Below the pieces are notes generated by a model. The model was given only the letters and a program-made list of their open reading frames with translations. It was not told the origin of the DNA and ran no database searches. This document shows positions 7,076 through 15,957 of a stretch of 64,000 nucleotides of DNA, piece after piece. Source of the stretch: Pseudomonadota bacterium (GTDB taxonomy: Bacteria; Pseudomonadota; Gammaproteobacteria; Burkholderiales; Chitinibacteraceae); contig JAGTRM010000007.1 of NCBI GenBank assembly GCA_018261735.1, positions 1-64,000 on the forward strand, given 5' to 3'. The position numbers were made by a program, and so were the translations under genes. The number at the start of each line of letters is the position of its first letter. Position 1 is the first letter of the stretch.

Positions 7076-9013
7076 ATGCCACGCATTCACATTCTTACAG
7101 ATCATCTTGTCAATCAGATTGCAGCGGGCGAAGTGGTCGAGCGTCCGGCCTCCGCGCTGAAAGAACTGCTGGAAAACAGCGTCGATGCCGGCAGCCAGAG
7201 CATCCAGGTGGAATTGCAGGCCGGCGGCACCAAGCTGATCAAGGTGATCGACGATGGTCACGGCATCGAGCACGATGATCTGCCACTGGCGCTGCATCGC
7301 CACGCCACCAGCAAGATTCGCGATTTCGACGATCTGAGCCGCGTCGCCACGCTCGGGTTTCGTGGCGAAGGGCTGGCGAGCATTGCCTCGGTCTCGCGCC
7401 TGGCGCTGACCAGCCGCCATGAAGCCGGCGCACACGCCTGGCGCATCGAAGCCGACCACGGCGCGCTGACTGCGCCCGAACCGGCAGCGCTTGCCGCCGG
7501 CACCACGATCGAAGTGCACGATCTGTATTACCAGATGCCGGCCCGGCGCAAGTTCCTGAAATCCGAAGGCACCGAGTTCGCCCACTGCGACGACATGGTG
7601 AAGCGCATCGCGCTGGCGCACCCGGAGATCCAGTTCGCGCTGACCAACAACGGCCGCGCGCAGGCGCGCCTGCTGCGCGGCGACTTGGCGCAGCGCGCCG
7701 CAGCGATCCTAGGCGACGAATTCGTGGCCAGCGCGATTGCGCTCGACGAGGGCTTCGGCAACCTGCGCCTCTACGGCTTGGCCGGCTCGCCCACGCTGGG
7801 CAAATCCAGCCGCGACGGCCAGTATTTCTTCGTCAACGGCCGTTTCGTGCGCGACAAGCTGGTGCAGCACGCGCTGCGCGAGGCGTATCGCGACGTGTTG
7901 CACCACGACCGCCATCCGGCCTACTGCCTGTTCCTCGAACTTGATCCAGAAGGCGTCGACGTCAACGTCCACCCGACCAAGATCGAGGTGCGCTTCCGCG
8001 AATCGCAGGCGCTCTACCGCTTCCTGCTGACCGGGCTGAACAAGGCGCTCTCGGGCGCCAAGGCCGGGCTGCAACCCGCGCCCGGCATCGACCCTGAAAC
8101 CGGCGAGATCAGCCGCCCCGCAGCCCCCGCGCCAGCCGCCGCCCCGCTCGCGCCGCGTACTTATGCCGAAATGGCTTATCGCCAGCAGCCGATGCCGCTG
8201 GCTGCCGCGCAGGAATCGCTGGCGTATTACGACCGCATGTTCGGCGATTTGCGTCCGAACGTTGCGCCCACCGCGCCGCAATCCGTCGAACGGTCGGCAC
8301 CCGCAGCGATGCCTCAGCCGGCGCAATATCAAGCGCCACAACCCACCTCGGACGCACTACCGCAATCGTCCCAGGACGGACTGCCACAATCTGATATCAA
8401 CGGGCTACCGCAGTCTGATATCAACGGGCTACCGCCCTTGGGGTTCGCGCTGGCGCAACTGCACGGCATCTACATCCTGGCGCAGAGCGCCGAGGGCCTG
8501 ATCGTGGTCGACATGCACGCGGCGCACGAGCGCGTGGTGTATGAAAAGCTGAAAGCCTCGATCGATGCGGAAAACCTGCCGCGCCAGGCATTGCTGATTC
8601 CGCATGTGTTTGCCGCCGACAAGCTCGATGTCGCCACGGTCGAGGATCACGGCGAAGCCTTGCTCGCGCTGGGACTCGAGATCAGCGTGCAATCGCCCAC
8701 CCAGCTCGCGATCCGCGCCATGCCGCAGATGCTGCGCGATGCCGATCCGGTCGAACTGGCGCAAGCGGTGCTCGCCGACTTGCGCGGCGTCGGCAGCAGC
8801 CAGACGCTCGATAGCCGGCGCAACGAAGTGCTGGCGAGCATGGCCTGCCACGGCTCGGTGCGCGCCAACCGCATGTTGACGCTGCCCGAGATGAACGCGC
8901 TGCTGCGCGAGATGGAAGCCACCGAGCGCTCCGGCCAGTGCAACCACGGCCGCCCGACCTGGTTCCGGCTCTCGCTCGCCGATGTCGACAAACTCTTTAT
9001 GCGGGGCAAATGA
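7076..9013 (+). CDS. mutL: DNA mismatch repair protein MutL
   Basis: 645 residues. The N-terminal GHKL ATPase has [21 protein letters not shown] (ATP-binding Asn and Glu), DDGHGI, ATSKI and [10 protein letters not shown]; then the transducer domain ([12 protein letters not shown]). The C-terminal dimerisation domain begins about residue 455 ([15 protein letters not shown]). It lacks the DQHA(X)2E(X)4E endonuclease motif, having DMHAAHER instead. The proline/glutamine-rich linker (about 345-455) contains a four-copy 8-residue repeat. MutL couples MutS mismatch recognition to downstream repair steps. Its stop overlaps the next gene's start (ATGA), indicating translational coupling. Confidence 0.97.
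   Translation: MPRIHILTDHLVNQIAAGEVVERPASALKELLENSVDAGSQSIQVELQAGGTKLIKVIDDGHGIEHDDLPLALHRHATSKIRDFDDLSRVATLGFRGEGLASIASVSRLALTSRHEAGAHAWRIEADHGALTAPEPAALAAGTTIEVHDLYYQMPARRKFLKSEGTEFAHCDDMVKRIALAHPEIQFALTNNGRAQARLLRGDLAQRAAAILGDEFVASAIALDEGFGNLRLYGLAGSPTLGKSSRDGQYFFVNGRFVRDKLVQHALREAYRDVLHHDRHPAYCLFLELDPEGVDVNVHPTKIEVRFRESQALYRFLLTGLNKALSGAKAGLQPAPGIDPETGEISRPAAPAPAAAPLAPRTYAEMAYRQQPMPLAAAQESLAYYDRMFGDLRPNVAPTAPQSVERSAPAAMPQPAQYQAPQPTSDALPQSSQDGLPQSDINGLPQSDINGLPPLGFALAQLHGIYILAQSAEGLIVVDMHAAHERVVYEKLKASIDAENLPRQALLIPHVFAADKLDVATVEDHGEALLALGLEISVQSPTQLAIRAMPQMLRDADPVELAQAVLADLRGVGSSQTLDSRRNEVLASMACHGSVRANRMLTLPEMNALLREMEATERSGQCNHGRPTWFRLSLADVDKLFMRGK
8339..8434 (+). repeat. 24-bp tandem repeat in the mutL linker (four units)
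   Basis: Four consecutive 24-bp units encode [24 protein letters not shown] and QSDINGLP. The last two differ by one silent base (CAA versus CAG); the first two are diverged. The repeat lies in the disordered linker between the ATPase and C-terminal domains. Confidence 0.85.
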
Positions 9014-9777
9014 TGCTGGTCATCGCCATGAAACTGATCGGCGCGCCGCTGCTGGTCGGCGGCGCCAGCCTCGCCGGCAAACGCTACGGTCCGGCGCTGG
9101 CCGGGCTGCTGTCCGGCCTGCCGGTGATCGCCGGCCCGATCATCGCCGTGCTGTGGCTGGAACAGGGCGCCGCCTACGCCGCACGCGTGGCGTGGATGCT
9201 GCCGGTCGGGCTCGCGCCGCTCGCCGCCTATCTGTGGATTTTTTCCCGCCTGGCGCCACGTTGCCACTGGCTGATCTGCCTGCTGGCGGGCTGGCTGGCC
9301 TTCCTGCTGGCCGCAGCCGCCTGCCATGCGCTCGATCTGCCTTACGCCTTGCTCGCTGGCGGGGCGACGCTGGCCATGCTGGTGGCCGGCTTTACCCTGC
9401 CCCGCCAAGCCACCCTTTTTGCCCCGGCCAGCGCCACGCTGCCGCAAGCGGAATTGCTGGCGCGCATCGTGGCCGCGTTCGCGCTGGTGTTCGGCTTGAC
9501 CAGCGCCTCGGCCCGGCTCGGCGCGGAATGGACCGGCCTGCTCGCCGCATTCCCGGTCGCCGGTTCGATCATGCCGGCATTCACGCTGGCAAAGAGCGGC
9601 CCGGCCGCGACCTTGCGTCTGCTGCGCGGCTTTGTCAGCGGCCTGCTCGGGCTGGCGGGCTTTGCGATCTGCTTGGCGCTGCTCCTGCCATCCTGGGGCG
9701 CAACGGCCTTCATCCCCGCCGTGTTTTTGTCGCTGGGCATCGCCTGGTTCAACGCTCGCGTGGTGTTTCGCCCATGA
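9010..9777 (+). CDS. Multi-pass membrane protein of unknown function
   Basis: 255 residues, almost wholly hydrophobic, with about seven or eight transmembrane segments. Repeated motifs [20 protein letters not shown] and [19 protein letters not shown] suggest an internal duplication of the kind seen in small exporter families. The start ATG overlaps the mutL stop codon and its own stop overlaps the miaA start, so it is translated as part of a mutL-miaA operon. I do not recognise a named family. Confidence 0.8.
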   Translation: MMLVIAMKLIGAPLLVGGASLAGKRYGPALAGLLSGLPVIAGPIIAVLWLEQGAAYAARVAWMLPVGLAPLAAYLWIFSRLAPRCHWLICLLAGWLAFLLAAAACHALDLPYALLAGGATLAMLVAGFTLPRQATLFAPASATLPQAELLARIVAAFALVFGLTSASARLGAEWTGLLAAFPVAGSIMPAFTLAKSGPAATLRLLRGFVSGLLGLAGFAICLALLLPSWGATAFIPAVFLSLGIAWFNARVVFRP

Positions 9778-10718
9778 CCCCTGCCCTGCCGCCCGCCATT
9801 TTCCTGATGGGCCCCACCGCCAGCGGCAAGACCGCCTGCGCGATCCACCTGCTCGAAGCCGGCCTGCCGGTCGAACTGATCTCGGTCGATTCCGCGCTGG
9901 TTTTTCGTGACATGGATATCGGCACCGCCAAGCCCGATGCCGCCACGCTCGCCCGCGCGCCGCACCACCTGATCGATATCATCAGCCCGACCGAGGCCTA
10001 TTCCGCCGCGCAGTTCCGCAACGATGCCTTGCGCCTGATGGCCGATATCACGGCGCGCGGCAAGGTGCCGGTACTGGTCGGCGGCACCATGCTCTATTTC
10101 AACACGTTGCAGCACGGCATCCACGATCTGCCGCAGGCCGATCCGGCGCTGCGCCAACAGCTCGAAGCCGAAGCCGCCACCATCGGCTGGCCGGCGATGC
10201 ATGCCAAGCTGGCGCACATCGACCCGACCACCGCCGCGCGGCTGCAACCGAACGATGCCCAGCGCGTGGGCCGGGCGCTGGAAATCTGCCAGTTGTCCGG
10301 CCGGACCATGAGCGCACTGCTGGCTGAAGCCGCCAGTGAGCCACTGCCCTACGCAATCAGCAAGTTCGCGCTGGCGCCGTCCGATCGCGCCGTACTGCAT
10401 GCCCGCATCGCCGAGCGTTTCGAGCTGATGCTCAAACAAGGCCTGCTCGACGAAGTACGCGCCTTGCGCCAGAAATACGTGCTATCCCCGGACCTGCCCT
10501 CGATGCGCTGCGTGGGCTACCGCCAAAGCTGGGAATACCTGGAAGGCCAGATCGATTTTGCCGAACTGCGCGAAAAAGGCATCGCCGCCACGCGCCAGCT
10601 CGCCAAGCGCCAGCTCACCTGGCAACGCAGCATGGACGACCGGATCGAGATCGACTGCCTGCGGCCCGATCTTGTCGACCATGTTTTGCAGATGGCGCGA
10701 GATATCTGCAGCGGCTGA
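9774..10718 (+). CDS. miaA: tRNA dimethylallyltransferase
   Basis: 314 residues. It transfers a dimethylallyl group to A37 of tRNAs that read UNN codons. Visible are the P-loop GPTASGKT near residue 13, [33 protein letters not shown], the [11 protein letters not shown] helix and the C-terminal GYRQSWEYL and [11 protein letters not shown] motifs, all diagnostic. The ATG overlaps the stop of the membrane-protein gene (ATGA). mutL-miaA is a widely conserved order in proteobacteria; here one extra gene is inserted between them. Confidence 0.96.
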   Translation: MTPALPPAIFLMGPTASGKTACAIHLLEAGLPVELISVDSALVFRDMDIGTAKPDAATLARAPHHLIDIISPTEAYSAAQFRNDALRLMADITARGKVPVLVGGTMLYFNTLQHGIHDLPQADPALRQQLEAEAATIGWPAMHAKLAHIDPTTAARLQPNDAQRVGRALEICQLSGRTMSALLAEAASEPLPYAISKFALAPSDRAVLHARIAERFELMLKQGLLDEVRALRQKYVLSPDLPSMRCVGYRQSWEYLEGQIDFAELREKGIAATRQLAKRQLTWQRSMDDRIEIDCLRPDLVDHVLQMARDICSG

Positions 10719-10777
10719 AACGCAACGCCCGCTTCCGGGTTAAAATCGCCTTTTGCCTCTCTTTGGCCTGCACCAAC

Positions 10778-12376
10778 ATGAAAATCGCTCTAGCCCAGCT
10801 CAACCCCGTCGTCGGCGATCTGGCCGGCAACATCGAACTGATCCTTGCCGCCGCCCGCGATGCCCGCGCAGCCGGCGCCGATATCCTGCTCACACCGGAA
10901 CTGGCACTGGCCGGCTACCCGCCGGAAGATCTGCTGCTGCGCCCGTCCTTTCTGGCCGAATGCCGCAAGATGATCGGCCGCCTGATCGACGAAGTCGACG
11001 GCATCACGCTGGTCGTCGGCTATCCATATGGCGATACCCGTGAATGCTTCAACGCCGCCGTCGTGATCCGCGACGGCAATATCCTCGGCCGCTATGAAAA
11101 GATGCTGCTGCCCAACGATGCCGTGTTCGACGAGGTGCGCTATTTCACCCCCGGCGCCGTGCCGCTGGTGTTCGAGCAGAATGGCGTTAAGGTTGGCGTG
11201 GCGATCTGCGAAGACATCTGGGACGTGGACCCGGCCGCAGCCGCCGCCGACGAAGGCGCCGAGCTGCTGCTGGTGCTCAATGCATCGCCCTATCACAAGG
11301 CCAAGCAGAGCACCCGCCACAACATCGCCGCCGCGCGCGTCGAAGAAAACGGCTTTCCGCTGGTCTACTGCAATACGGTCGGCGGCCAGGACGAACTGGT
11401 GTTCGACGGTAACTCGTTCGCGCTGAACAAGGCGGGCGAAGTGGTGGCGCAACTGCCGGCATTTGAAACCACCATGGGCTTTGTCGAATACCAGGGCGGC
11501 GACCTGCAGCCCGGCGCCATCGCGGCCGATCTCTCCGAGGAAGCCAGCGTTTACCAGGCGCTCGTCACCGGCGTGCGCGATTACATCGGCAAGAACCGCT
11601 TCCCCGGCATTCTGCTTGGCCTCTCGGGCGGCATCGATTCGGCGCTGACGCTGGCCATTGCCTGCGACGCGCTCGGCCCGGACAAGGTGCACGCGGTGAT
11701 GATGCCGTCGCGTTATACCGCCGACATCAGCGTGACCGATTCACGAGACATGATCGAGCGCCTGGGCTGCAAGTATTCCGAAATCGAGATCTGGCCAATG
11801 TACGAAGCCTTTATGGCCGGGTTGGAACCGCACTTCGCCGGCCTGCCGATGGATGCTTCCGAAGAAAACCTGCAAAGCCGCATTCGCGGCACGCTGCTGA
11901 TGGCGATGTCCAACAAGAGCGGCAGCCTCGTGCTGACCACCGGCAACAAATCCGAGATGACCACCGGCTACGCCACGCTCTACGGCGACATGGCCGGCGG
12001 CTTTGCCGTGCTCAAGGATGTGGCCAAGACGCTGGTTTACCGGCTGTCGAACTGGCGCAACACGGTGGGCGAAGTCATTCCCGAACGCATCATCACCCGC
12101 CCGCCTTCGGCCGAACTGCGCCCGGACCAGAAGGACCAGGATTCGCTGCCGGAATACGACGTGCTCGACGCGATCCTGCAGGCCTACGTCGAGGAAAACC
12201 TCAGCCGCGCCGAAATCGTCGCGCAGGGTTACGCCCAGGAAGACGTCGACCGCGTGGTGCGCCTGTTGCGCATCAACGAATACAAGCGCCGCCAGGCCCC
12301 GGTCGGCCCGCGCGTGACCCACCGCGCCTTCGGCAAGGATTGGCGCATGCCGATCACCAACCGCTTCACGCTGTAA
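10778..12376 (+). CDS. nadE: Glutamine-dependent NAD(+) synthetase
   Basis: 532 residues, two domains. The N-terminal nitrilase-fold glutaminase has TPELALAGYPPEDLLL, the lysine of YEKMLLPN and the nucleophile cysteine in VGVAICEDIW. The C-terminal synthetase has the ATP-pyrophosphatase loop LSGGIDSALTLAIACDALG and TGNKSEMTTGYATLYGDMAGG. It amidates deamido-NAD in the last step of NAD synthesis, using ammonia tunnelled from glutamine. The internal ATG at 10778 is preferred over one five codons upstream because MKIALAQLNP is the family start. A terminator follows, and the integron cassette array begins about 150 bp beyond. Confidence 0.96.
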   Translation: MKIALAQLNPVVGDLAGNIELILAAARDARAAGADILLTPELALAGYPPEDLLLRPSFLAECRKMIGRLIDEVDGITLVVGYPYGDTRECFNAAVVIRDGNILGRYEKMLLPNDAVFDEVRYFTPGAVPLVFEQNGVKVGVAICEDIWDVDPAAAAADEGAELLLVLNASPYHKAKQSTRHNIAAARVEENGFPLVYCNTVGGQDELVFDGNSFALNKAGEVVAQLPAFETTMGFVEYQGGDLQPGAIAADLSEEASVYQALVTGVRDYIGKNRFPGILLGLSGGIDSALTLAIACDALGPDKVHAVMMPSRYTADISVTDSRDMIERLGCKYSEIEIWPMYEAFMAGLEPHFAGLPMDASEENLQSRIRGTLLMAMSNKSGSLVLTTGNKSEMTTGYATLYGDMAGGFAVLKDVAKTLVYRLSNWRNTVGEVIPERIITRPPSAELRPDQKDQDSLPEYDVLDAILQAYVEENLSRAEIVAQGYAQEDVDRVVRLLRINEYKRRQAPVGPRVTHRAFGKDWRMPITNRFTL

Positions 12377-12393
12377 ACCGCGATGCAGCAAAC

Positions 12394-12423
12394 AAAACGG
12401 GTGGCTTGGGCCACCCGTTTTTC
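12394..12423. terminator. Intrinsic terminator after nadE
   Basis: Stem AAAACGGGTGG / CCACCCGTTTT with a short loop and trailing T residues, 17 bp past the nadE stop. It separates core genes from the cassette array. The 110 bp after it show no gene. Confidence 0.85.
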
Positions 12424-12534
12424 ATTTCAGCGTACGCTTGCGTGCAAACCAATCCAGCATCAACAGAACCTGGCCCTCTTTCACCACGAAAGCCCGTCAA
12501 TCGTAATGAATGGTACAAAAATGGCCATGATGTT

Positions 12535-12598
12535 CAAGCTTTGAATTCACCGGCCTGCGCGGCTTTTCGCACAGCTACGGTTAATGATGGGTCGGGCA
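12535..12598 (-). repeat. attC, decayed, at the distal end of the array
   Basis: Carries the shared L-box and stem start (TTTGAATTCACCGGCCTGCG), but the R' core reads AAGCTTT instead of AACGTTT and the right arm is disrupted. It is probably no longer recombinogenic. Confidence 0.6.
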
Positions 12599-13213
12599 TT
12601 ATTTTTCAGTTAGCGCCAAACTCGCACCCAGGCCAACAAAAGTTGCAGCAAAGGTACGGCGCAGCCAATTTTGCACTCGTGGCGATTCGATGACCGCCTT
12701 GCGGAAAGCATGGGCGAGAAAGCCATAGGCAACGAACACGATGAATGTCATCGTCATGAAAACAGTGCTCAGCAGGACAAGCTGGAAGAGCGGCTCGGTC
12801 GCTCCCGGCTGAACAAATTGCGGAAGAAAAGCCAGGAAAAAGATCGTCAGTTTCGGATTGAGGATGTTGAGCAGGAACGCTTTTACAGCAAGACCGGCGG
12901 CCGTTTTTGAAGAGGGATTTTCGTCGATGGCGAAGGCCGACTTGTCGCGCCAAGTGGCATATGCAACGAAGAGCAGATAGGCAACGCCGGCATACTTTAG
13001 GGCCTGGAACGCGAGTGCGCTGGTGTGCATGACGGCAGCGAGCCCCAGTACGGTTGCCATGAGATGAGGGAGGATCCCCGCCGTGCAACCCAGCGCCGCA
13101 AACACGCTAGCCTTTCGGCCTTGGGCGAGACCCGTCGATACGGTGTAGATGACCCCTGTGCCTGGAATGAGCACAACGATGAACGAAGTGATGAGAAATT
13201 CAAGGCTCAACAT
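12599..13213 (-). CDS. LysE/RhtB-family exporter (integron cassette)
   Basis: 204 residues with about six hydrophobic segments. Family features are VVLIPGTGVIYTVSTGLAQG near the N terminus (the PGP-like motif reads PGT here), KYAGVAYLLFVAYATWR and AFLLNILNPKLTIFFLAFLPQF. LysE/RhtB proteins export amino acids or related small molecules across the inner membrane. It is the last recognisable cassette of the array, on the nadE side, followed by a decayed attC. A second, clearly different LysE-type cassette lies at 17022-17648. Confidence 0.88.
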   Translation of the reverse strand: MLSLEFLITSFIVVLIPGTGVIYTVSTGLAQGRKASVFAALGCTAGILPHLMATVLGLAAVMHTSALAFQALKYAGVAYLLFVAYATWRDKSAFAIDENPSSKTAAGLAVKAFLLNILNPKLTIFFLAFLPQFVQPGATEPLFQLVLLSTVFMTMTFIVFVAYGFLAHAFRKAVIESPRVQNWLRRTFAATFVGLGASLALTEK

Positions 13214-13230
13214 TGGATATATCTCCCTGG

Positions 13231-13282
13231 GATGGTAAGGGGCATGGTTTTTTGCTCGCCCCGCTTGACCGCAATGTCAGAC
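13231..13282 (-). repeat. attC, degenerate
   Basis: Interval between two cassette genes holding GGTAAGGGGC and CGCCCCGCTTGACCGCAATG, similar to the attC at 23277-23344. The outer cores are mutated (ATGTCAGAC where ATGTTAGAC is expected). It overlaps the stop codon of the following cassette. Confidence 0.45.
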
Positions 13283-13963
13283 GGGCTTGATGACCAGCAT
13301 TTCATTGCCGCCGCGCTGAAATTCATAAGGCACAGGCTTAACTTCAATACTGAAGCCGTTTTGTGCAAAGTACTCCTTTACGAATTGAAGGTGGGGCGAT
13401 ATTGAAGCGCCATTGAGCGTAAGCAGTGGAAACACTCTGACTTCGCGAGCCACACGCAACATTTCTTGAAGAGCTTGAAGATGAAACTCTGCTGACAACT
13501 GATCGCTATACAAAAACAGGAAATGAGACGACAAGGCAAGCTCGAATTTGCCGCTTTCAAAAGGCAATGACGGCAGCTCCCCCGGAACGTATCGGCTTTC
13601 ATCCTTTCCTGCTTCAAAGTCCGCAAGGAAGGTTTCCATTGCCGACATGCGAATATTTCCGAGTTGTTCTACCGACTGGACAGTCGCCCAAACGTAGTCG
13701 CTTTGGTTATTGCGCATTTGCGCCATCACAGCGGCATACGTTTCAGAGATACGGCCTTTGATCTGGTCTGCGTCAAAAACGTAGATGGGATCAACCGAGA
13801 CGATATTCCCACCGCGTTTGGTCAGTTCTGAATTGAACGCCGCAGGACCATCACCGCAACCAAGAATACGAAGCTCAAGATCGGCCTCGGTAAGGCCAAA
13901 CATGCTGACGTATTCGTCATATGAACGCCCCCACGGCACGACTTTTTCGAGTGTAAATCCCAT
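13277..13963 (-). CDS. Putative SAM-dependent methyltransferase-like protein (integron cassette)
   Basis: 228 residues from the ATG of MGFTLEKVVPWGRSYDEY; an upstream in-frame ATG would add 32 residues crossing the attC region and is not preferred. LELRILGCGDGPAAFNSEL resembles the glycine-rich SAM-binding motif I, with SVDPIYVFDADQI giving the acidic end of strand 2, and LPFESGKFELALSSHFLFLY a motif-IV-like segment. The conserved opening GRSYDEYVSMFGL is typical of a methyltransferase-like family common in proteobacteria. No substrate can be inferred. Confidence 0.68.
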   Translation of the reverse strand: MGFTLEKVVPWGRSYDEYVSMFGLTEADLELRILGCGDGPAAFNSELTKRGGNIVSVDPIYVFDADQIKGRISETYAAVMAQMRNNQSDYVWATVQSVEQLGNIRMSAMETFLADFEAGKDESRYVPGELPSLPFESGKFELALSSHFLFLYSDQLSAEFHLQALQEMLRVAREVRVFPLLTLNGASISPHLQFVKEYFAQNGFSIEVKPVPYEFQRGGNEMLVIKPV

Positions 13964-14040
13964 AAAAACCTGCCTGTTTAGCGAATGAAAGAAACTTCGC
14001 CGTTCCGCGGTTGCTAAGTAAGCCGCTGCGGTAACGAAAT

Positions 14041-14157
14041 GCCATGATGGAATTTCCACACCTTCTCGAATCGCTTACAGCTGGGGAAATTCATGATCAT
14101 TATCACCGTTGGTATCGATCTCGCCAAGAACGTCTTTGCCGTTCATGACGTCAATAT
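14041..14157 (+). pseudogene. IS110/IS1111-family transposase remnant (5' end only)
   Basis: From the ATG at 14093 the frame reads MIIITVGIDLAKNVFAVHDV, the N terminus of IS110-family DEDD transposases with the first catalytic aspartate in GIDLAK. After about 20 residues homology stops and the sequence becomes attC-like. It is on the opposite strand to the cassettes. About 115 bp of the element, including its upstream end, remain. IS1111-attC elements are known to insert into integron attC sites, which fits this location. Confidence 0.7.
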
Positions 14158-14212
14158 TCATCGGCCTTGCACGCTTTATGCGCAAGATCCGGCGGAATGG
14201 CTAAACCCAACC
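14145..14212 (-). repeat. attC truncated at one end by the IS110 remnant
   Basis: ATATTCATCGGCCTTGCACG..TATGCGCAAGATCCGGCGGAATGGCTAAACCC matches the inner arms of neighbouring attC sites (for example 15891-15955). Its R' end, where AACGTTTG is expected, is replaced by transposase sequence. Confidence 0.6.
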
Positions 14213-14872
14213 ATTCACAATAAATTCCATGACGTTGTAGCGTCGGCCCTCAAGTTTGTTGGACCGAACAGCGGAAAGTATCTGTGCCAAACCTTCGGCG
14301 TATGGTGCCGGGCCAAATACTTTTGTTTCAAGAACGATACGGCCGACATGATCTTCAATCTCGATCCGATGATAGGCATGCCTGGAAAGATACTCGGGTG
14401 GAATTTGCAAGTCTTCCCGTTGCGCTTGTGGGTCCCTGATTGAAAGTATCTTTTCGCTCGGCAGGCCAAGGGATTGGGCCAGCGCTACGGCGGTTCCGGG
14501 CACGGATGATTTTTCGGCCTGGTGAGACTCGATAACACTTACCTTGTAGTTCTTGAAATGGTGCCCGCTTGCAGCGAGCATTCCCATGAATTTGAGCATC
14601 AGGATGTTCGTGTTGGGGCACACAACTACAGGGAAACCAACCTCGCGGCTCTCGATCTCAGACCCCGTTGCCAGCTCTACAAGGGTTGATCCTGTTTTTT
14701 GGCAGAACGTAATCACGTCTTCAAGCTCCCGGCCAGAACCGGCATGAACGACGACAGACTTTCCTTCGCTTTGGGCTGCATCCGCCCATGCAATAACCTC
14801 GCAGGGAGAGGTGCTCGGCAAGACGCTCAGGAGCTCCCTGGCCAATTTTCCGGTGCCTACTACGATAACCAC
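14201..14872 (-). CDS. DapB-like (dihydrodipicolinate reductase-type) protein (integron cassette)
   Basis: 223 residues. It opens with a Rossmann-type VVGTGKLARELLSVL and has HAGSGRELEDVITFCQKTGS, STLVELATGS, VVCPNTNILMLKFMGML and VIESHQAEKSSVPGTAVALA. The last aligns with the DapB substrate region E-x-H-H-x-x-K-x-D-x-P-S-G-T-A, but here HQAEKSSVPGTA has altered residues. DapB reduces dihydrodipicolinate in lysine and diaminopimelate synthesis. As a cassette with changed active-site residues this is more likely a paralogue with another substrate than the housekeeping enzyme. Confidence 0.75.
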   Translation of the reverse strand: MVIVVGTGKLARELLSVLPSTSPCEVIAWADAAQSEGKSVVVHAGSGRELEDVITFCQKTGSTLVELATGSEIESREVGFPVVVCPNTNILMLKFMGMLAASGHHFKNYKVSVIESHQAEKSSVPGTAVALAQSLGLPSEKILSIRDPQAQREDLQIPPEYLSRHAYHRIEIEDHVGRIVLETKVFGPAPYAEGLAQILSAVRSNKLEGRRYNVMEFIVNGWV

Positions 14873-14884
14873 TATCTTTTCCTT

Positions 14885-14945
14885 TGTGTTTTGAACTGCG
14901 AATAGCCGAGGCCGTATGGATGAGGCCTAAGCTCTGTTGGCGCTG
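14885..14945 (-). repeat. Possible degenerate attC upstream of the DapB-like cassette
   Basis: GTGTTTTGAACTGCGAATAG..GCCGTATGGATGAGGC..CTGTTGGCGC keeps the length and TTTGAA box of the family, but both cores are altered. The identification is tentative. Confidence 0.35.
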
Positions 14946-15127
14946 GATTATTTTTTACGCGGATGAGTATTTTGTCCCAGAACAAGTCAGATGACGCGCC
15001 GTGATGCGGGAATGATGGGCTGGGCGCCTTGTTTGAGTTCCGAATGCAAGTGCTACAGAGCCAACAACGACTTGAGAGAACCTTGCCAGCACAATGCGTC
15101 TTCTTCTTGGACCGAGGCGTAGCGAGA
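14946..15127. other. Noncoding stretch inside the array
   Basis: About 180 bp without a convincing gene between the degenerate attC and the DUF1272 cassette. The minus-strand frame running through it has a composition unlike a real protein. It could be the remains of a lost cassette. Confidence 0.4.
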
Positions 15128-15376
15128 CTACACGGCTTTTGCGCAACCAGCCGGGTTGTAAACGCGCTCAGTGGATGCCGGGTTATCTGAAAGCTTGTTC
15201 GCGGGACGGCGTGGGCGAGCAAGCAACTCTCCGCCGCAGTTTGGGCACTTCCCACCGAGGGCGCCTTCGGCGCACGGGGCACAGAACGTGCATTCAAAGG
15301 AGCAGATACGCGCCTCCGTAGATTCAGGCGACAAATCTTTGTCGCAGCATTCGCAATTTGGCCTAAGTTGCAGCAT
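15128..15376 (-). CDS. DUF1272-family zinc-ribbon protein (integron cassette)
   Basis: 82 residues from the ATG of MLQLRPNCECCDKDLSPEST. The protein contains two cysteine clusters, C-x-C-C and C-x(3)-C-x-x-C, then a C-P-N-C knuckle (GGKCPNCGGELLARPRRP), a compact zinc-ribbon arrangement typical of DUF1272. Function is unknown in the family. Small DUF1272 genes are frequent in integron arrays and in mobile regions. Confidence 0.85.
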   Translation of the reverse strand: MLQLRPNCECCDKDLSPESTEARICSFECTFCAPCAEGALGGKCPNCGGELLARPRRPANKLSDNPASTERVYNPAGCAKAV

Positions 15377-15424
15377 GAATACTCCAGAAGGGTTGCATTG
15401 GGGTTTAGGAGAGACGACCAAAAA

Positions 15425-15475
15425 TTTAAATAAGGGGCAGCGTTAGGCATTCCGCTTGAACAATGATTTAGCCAT
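15425..15475 (-). repeat. attC, short form
   Basis: TTTAAATAAGGGGCAGCGTT..CATTCCGCTTGAACAATGATTTAGCC matches the site at 26668-26726. The R' core is degenerate. Confidence 0.55.
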
Positions 15476-15492
15476 TCGGTTAATGCATCAAT

Positions 15493-15852
15493 TTACTTCT
15501 GGAATAAGCACTCTATGTGACTGGAAATCACTTCTTGCATTCTGTCTACGTTCGATAATTTCCCGGGGTATTTTTGAGCTGTTTGTTGCATACAAAAATC
15601 TTTTCTATCGTCAACTGTTTGGATGCAAACCTCTTCACTTAACCCATATTTATTTCTGGAACAAGCACCTTTTATTTTTTCAGTTACACCAGAAAGGGTG
15701 CTCACATCAATTCCTGAAACTTGTAAAGCAGCGTTGGTAACGGATTTTCCAATTTCATCACTATTGGCGTCCGCATCTTCGCTGTTTGTTTTTTTGCTAC
15801 AACCTGTAGTGCTTATTAAGATAGTTAAAATTGCAACCAGTATTTTTTTCAT
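15493..15852 (-). CDS. Small putative lipoprotein (integron cassette)
   Basis: 119 residues. The ATG of MKKILVAILTILISTTGCSK gives a classical lipoprotein signal peptide with lipobox STTGC, so mature residue 1 would be the lipidated cysteine near position 18. Two further cysteine pairs lie in the mature part (ACSRNKYGLSEEVC and CMQQTAQKYPG..ECLFQK), suggesting disulfides in the periplasm. AT-rich relative to the core genome. No family recognised. Confidence 0.72.
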   Translation of the reverse strand: MKKILVAILTILISTTGCSKKTNSEDADANSDEIGKSVTNAALQVSGIDVSTLSGVTEKIKGACSRNKYGLSEEVCIQTVDDRKDFCMQQTAQKYPGKLSNVDRMQEVISSHIECLFQK

Positions 15853-15890
15853 AATATTTTTCTTATGGGTAATATTCTTTAGCCTATTGC

Positions 15891-15957
15891 CCACGGTTTG
15901 AATTCACCGGCCTGCGCGGCTTTTCGCGCAGGCCGGTGGAATGATGGGCTTGGCCAC
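15891..15957 (-). repeat. attC with long perfect inner stem
   Basis: Inner hairpin CCGGCCTGCGCG / CGCGCAGGCCGG is perfect. The outer cores are mutated (CCACGTTT-like and GGGCTTGG), so recombination activity is doubtful. Confidence 0.75.

Noticed and set aside
14093-14443. A 116-codon + strand gene starting with the transposase residues
   Set aside because: Only the first ~20 codons resemble a transposase; the remainder is antisense to the DapB-like cassette gene.
14872-15450. 192-codon minus-strand frame spanning the DUF1272 region
   Set aside because: It overlaps the well-supported DUF1272 gene in another frame and its sequence looks random.
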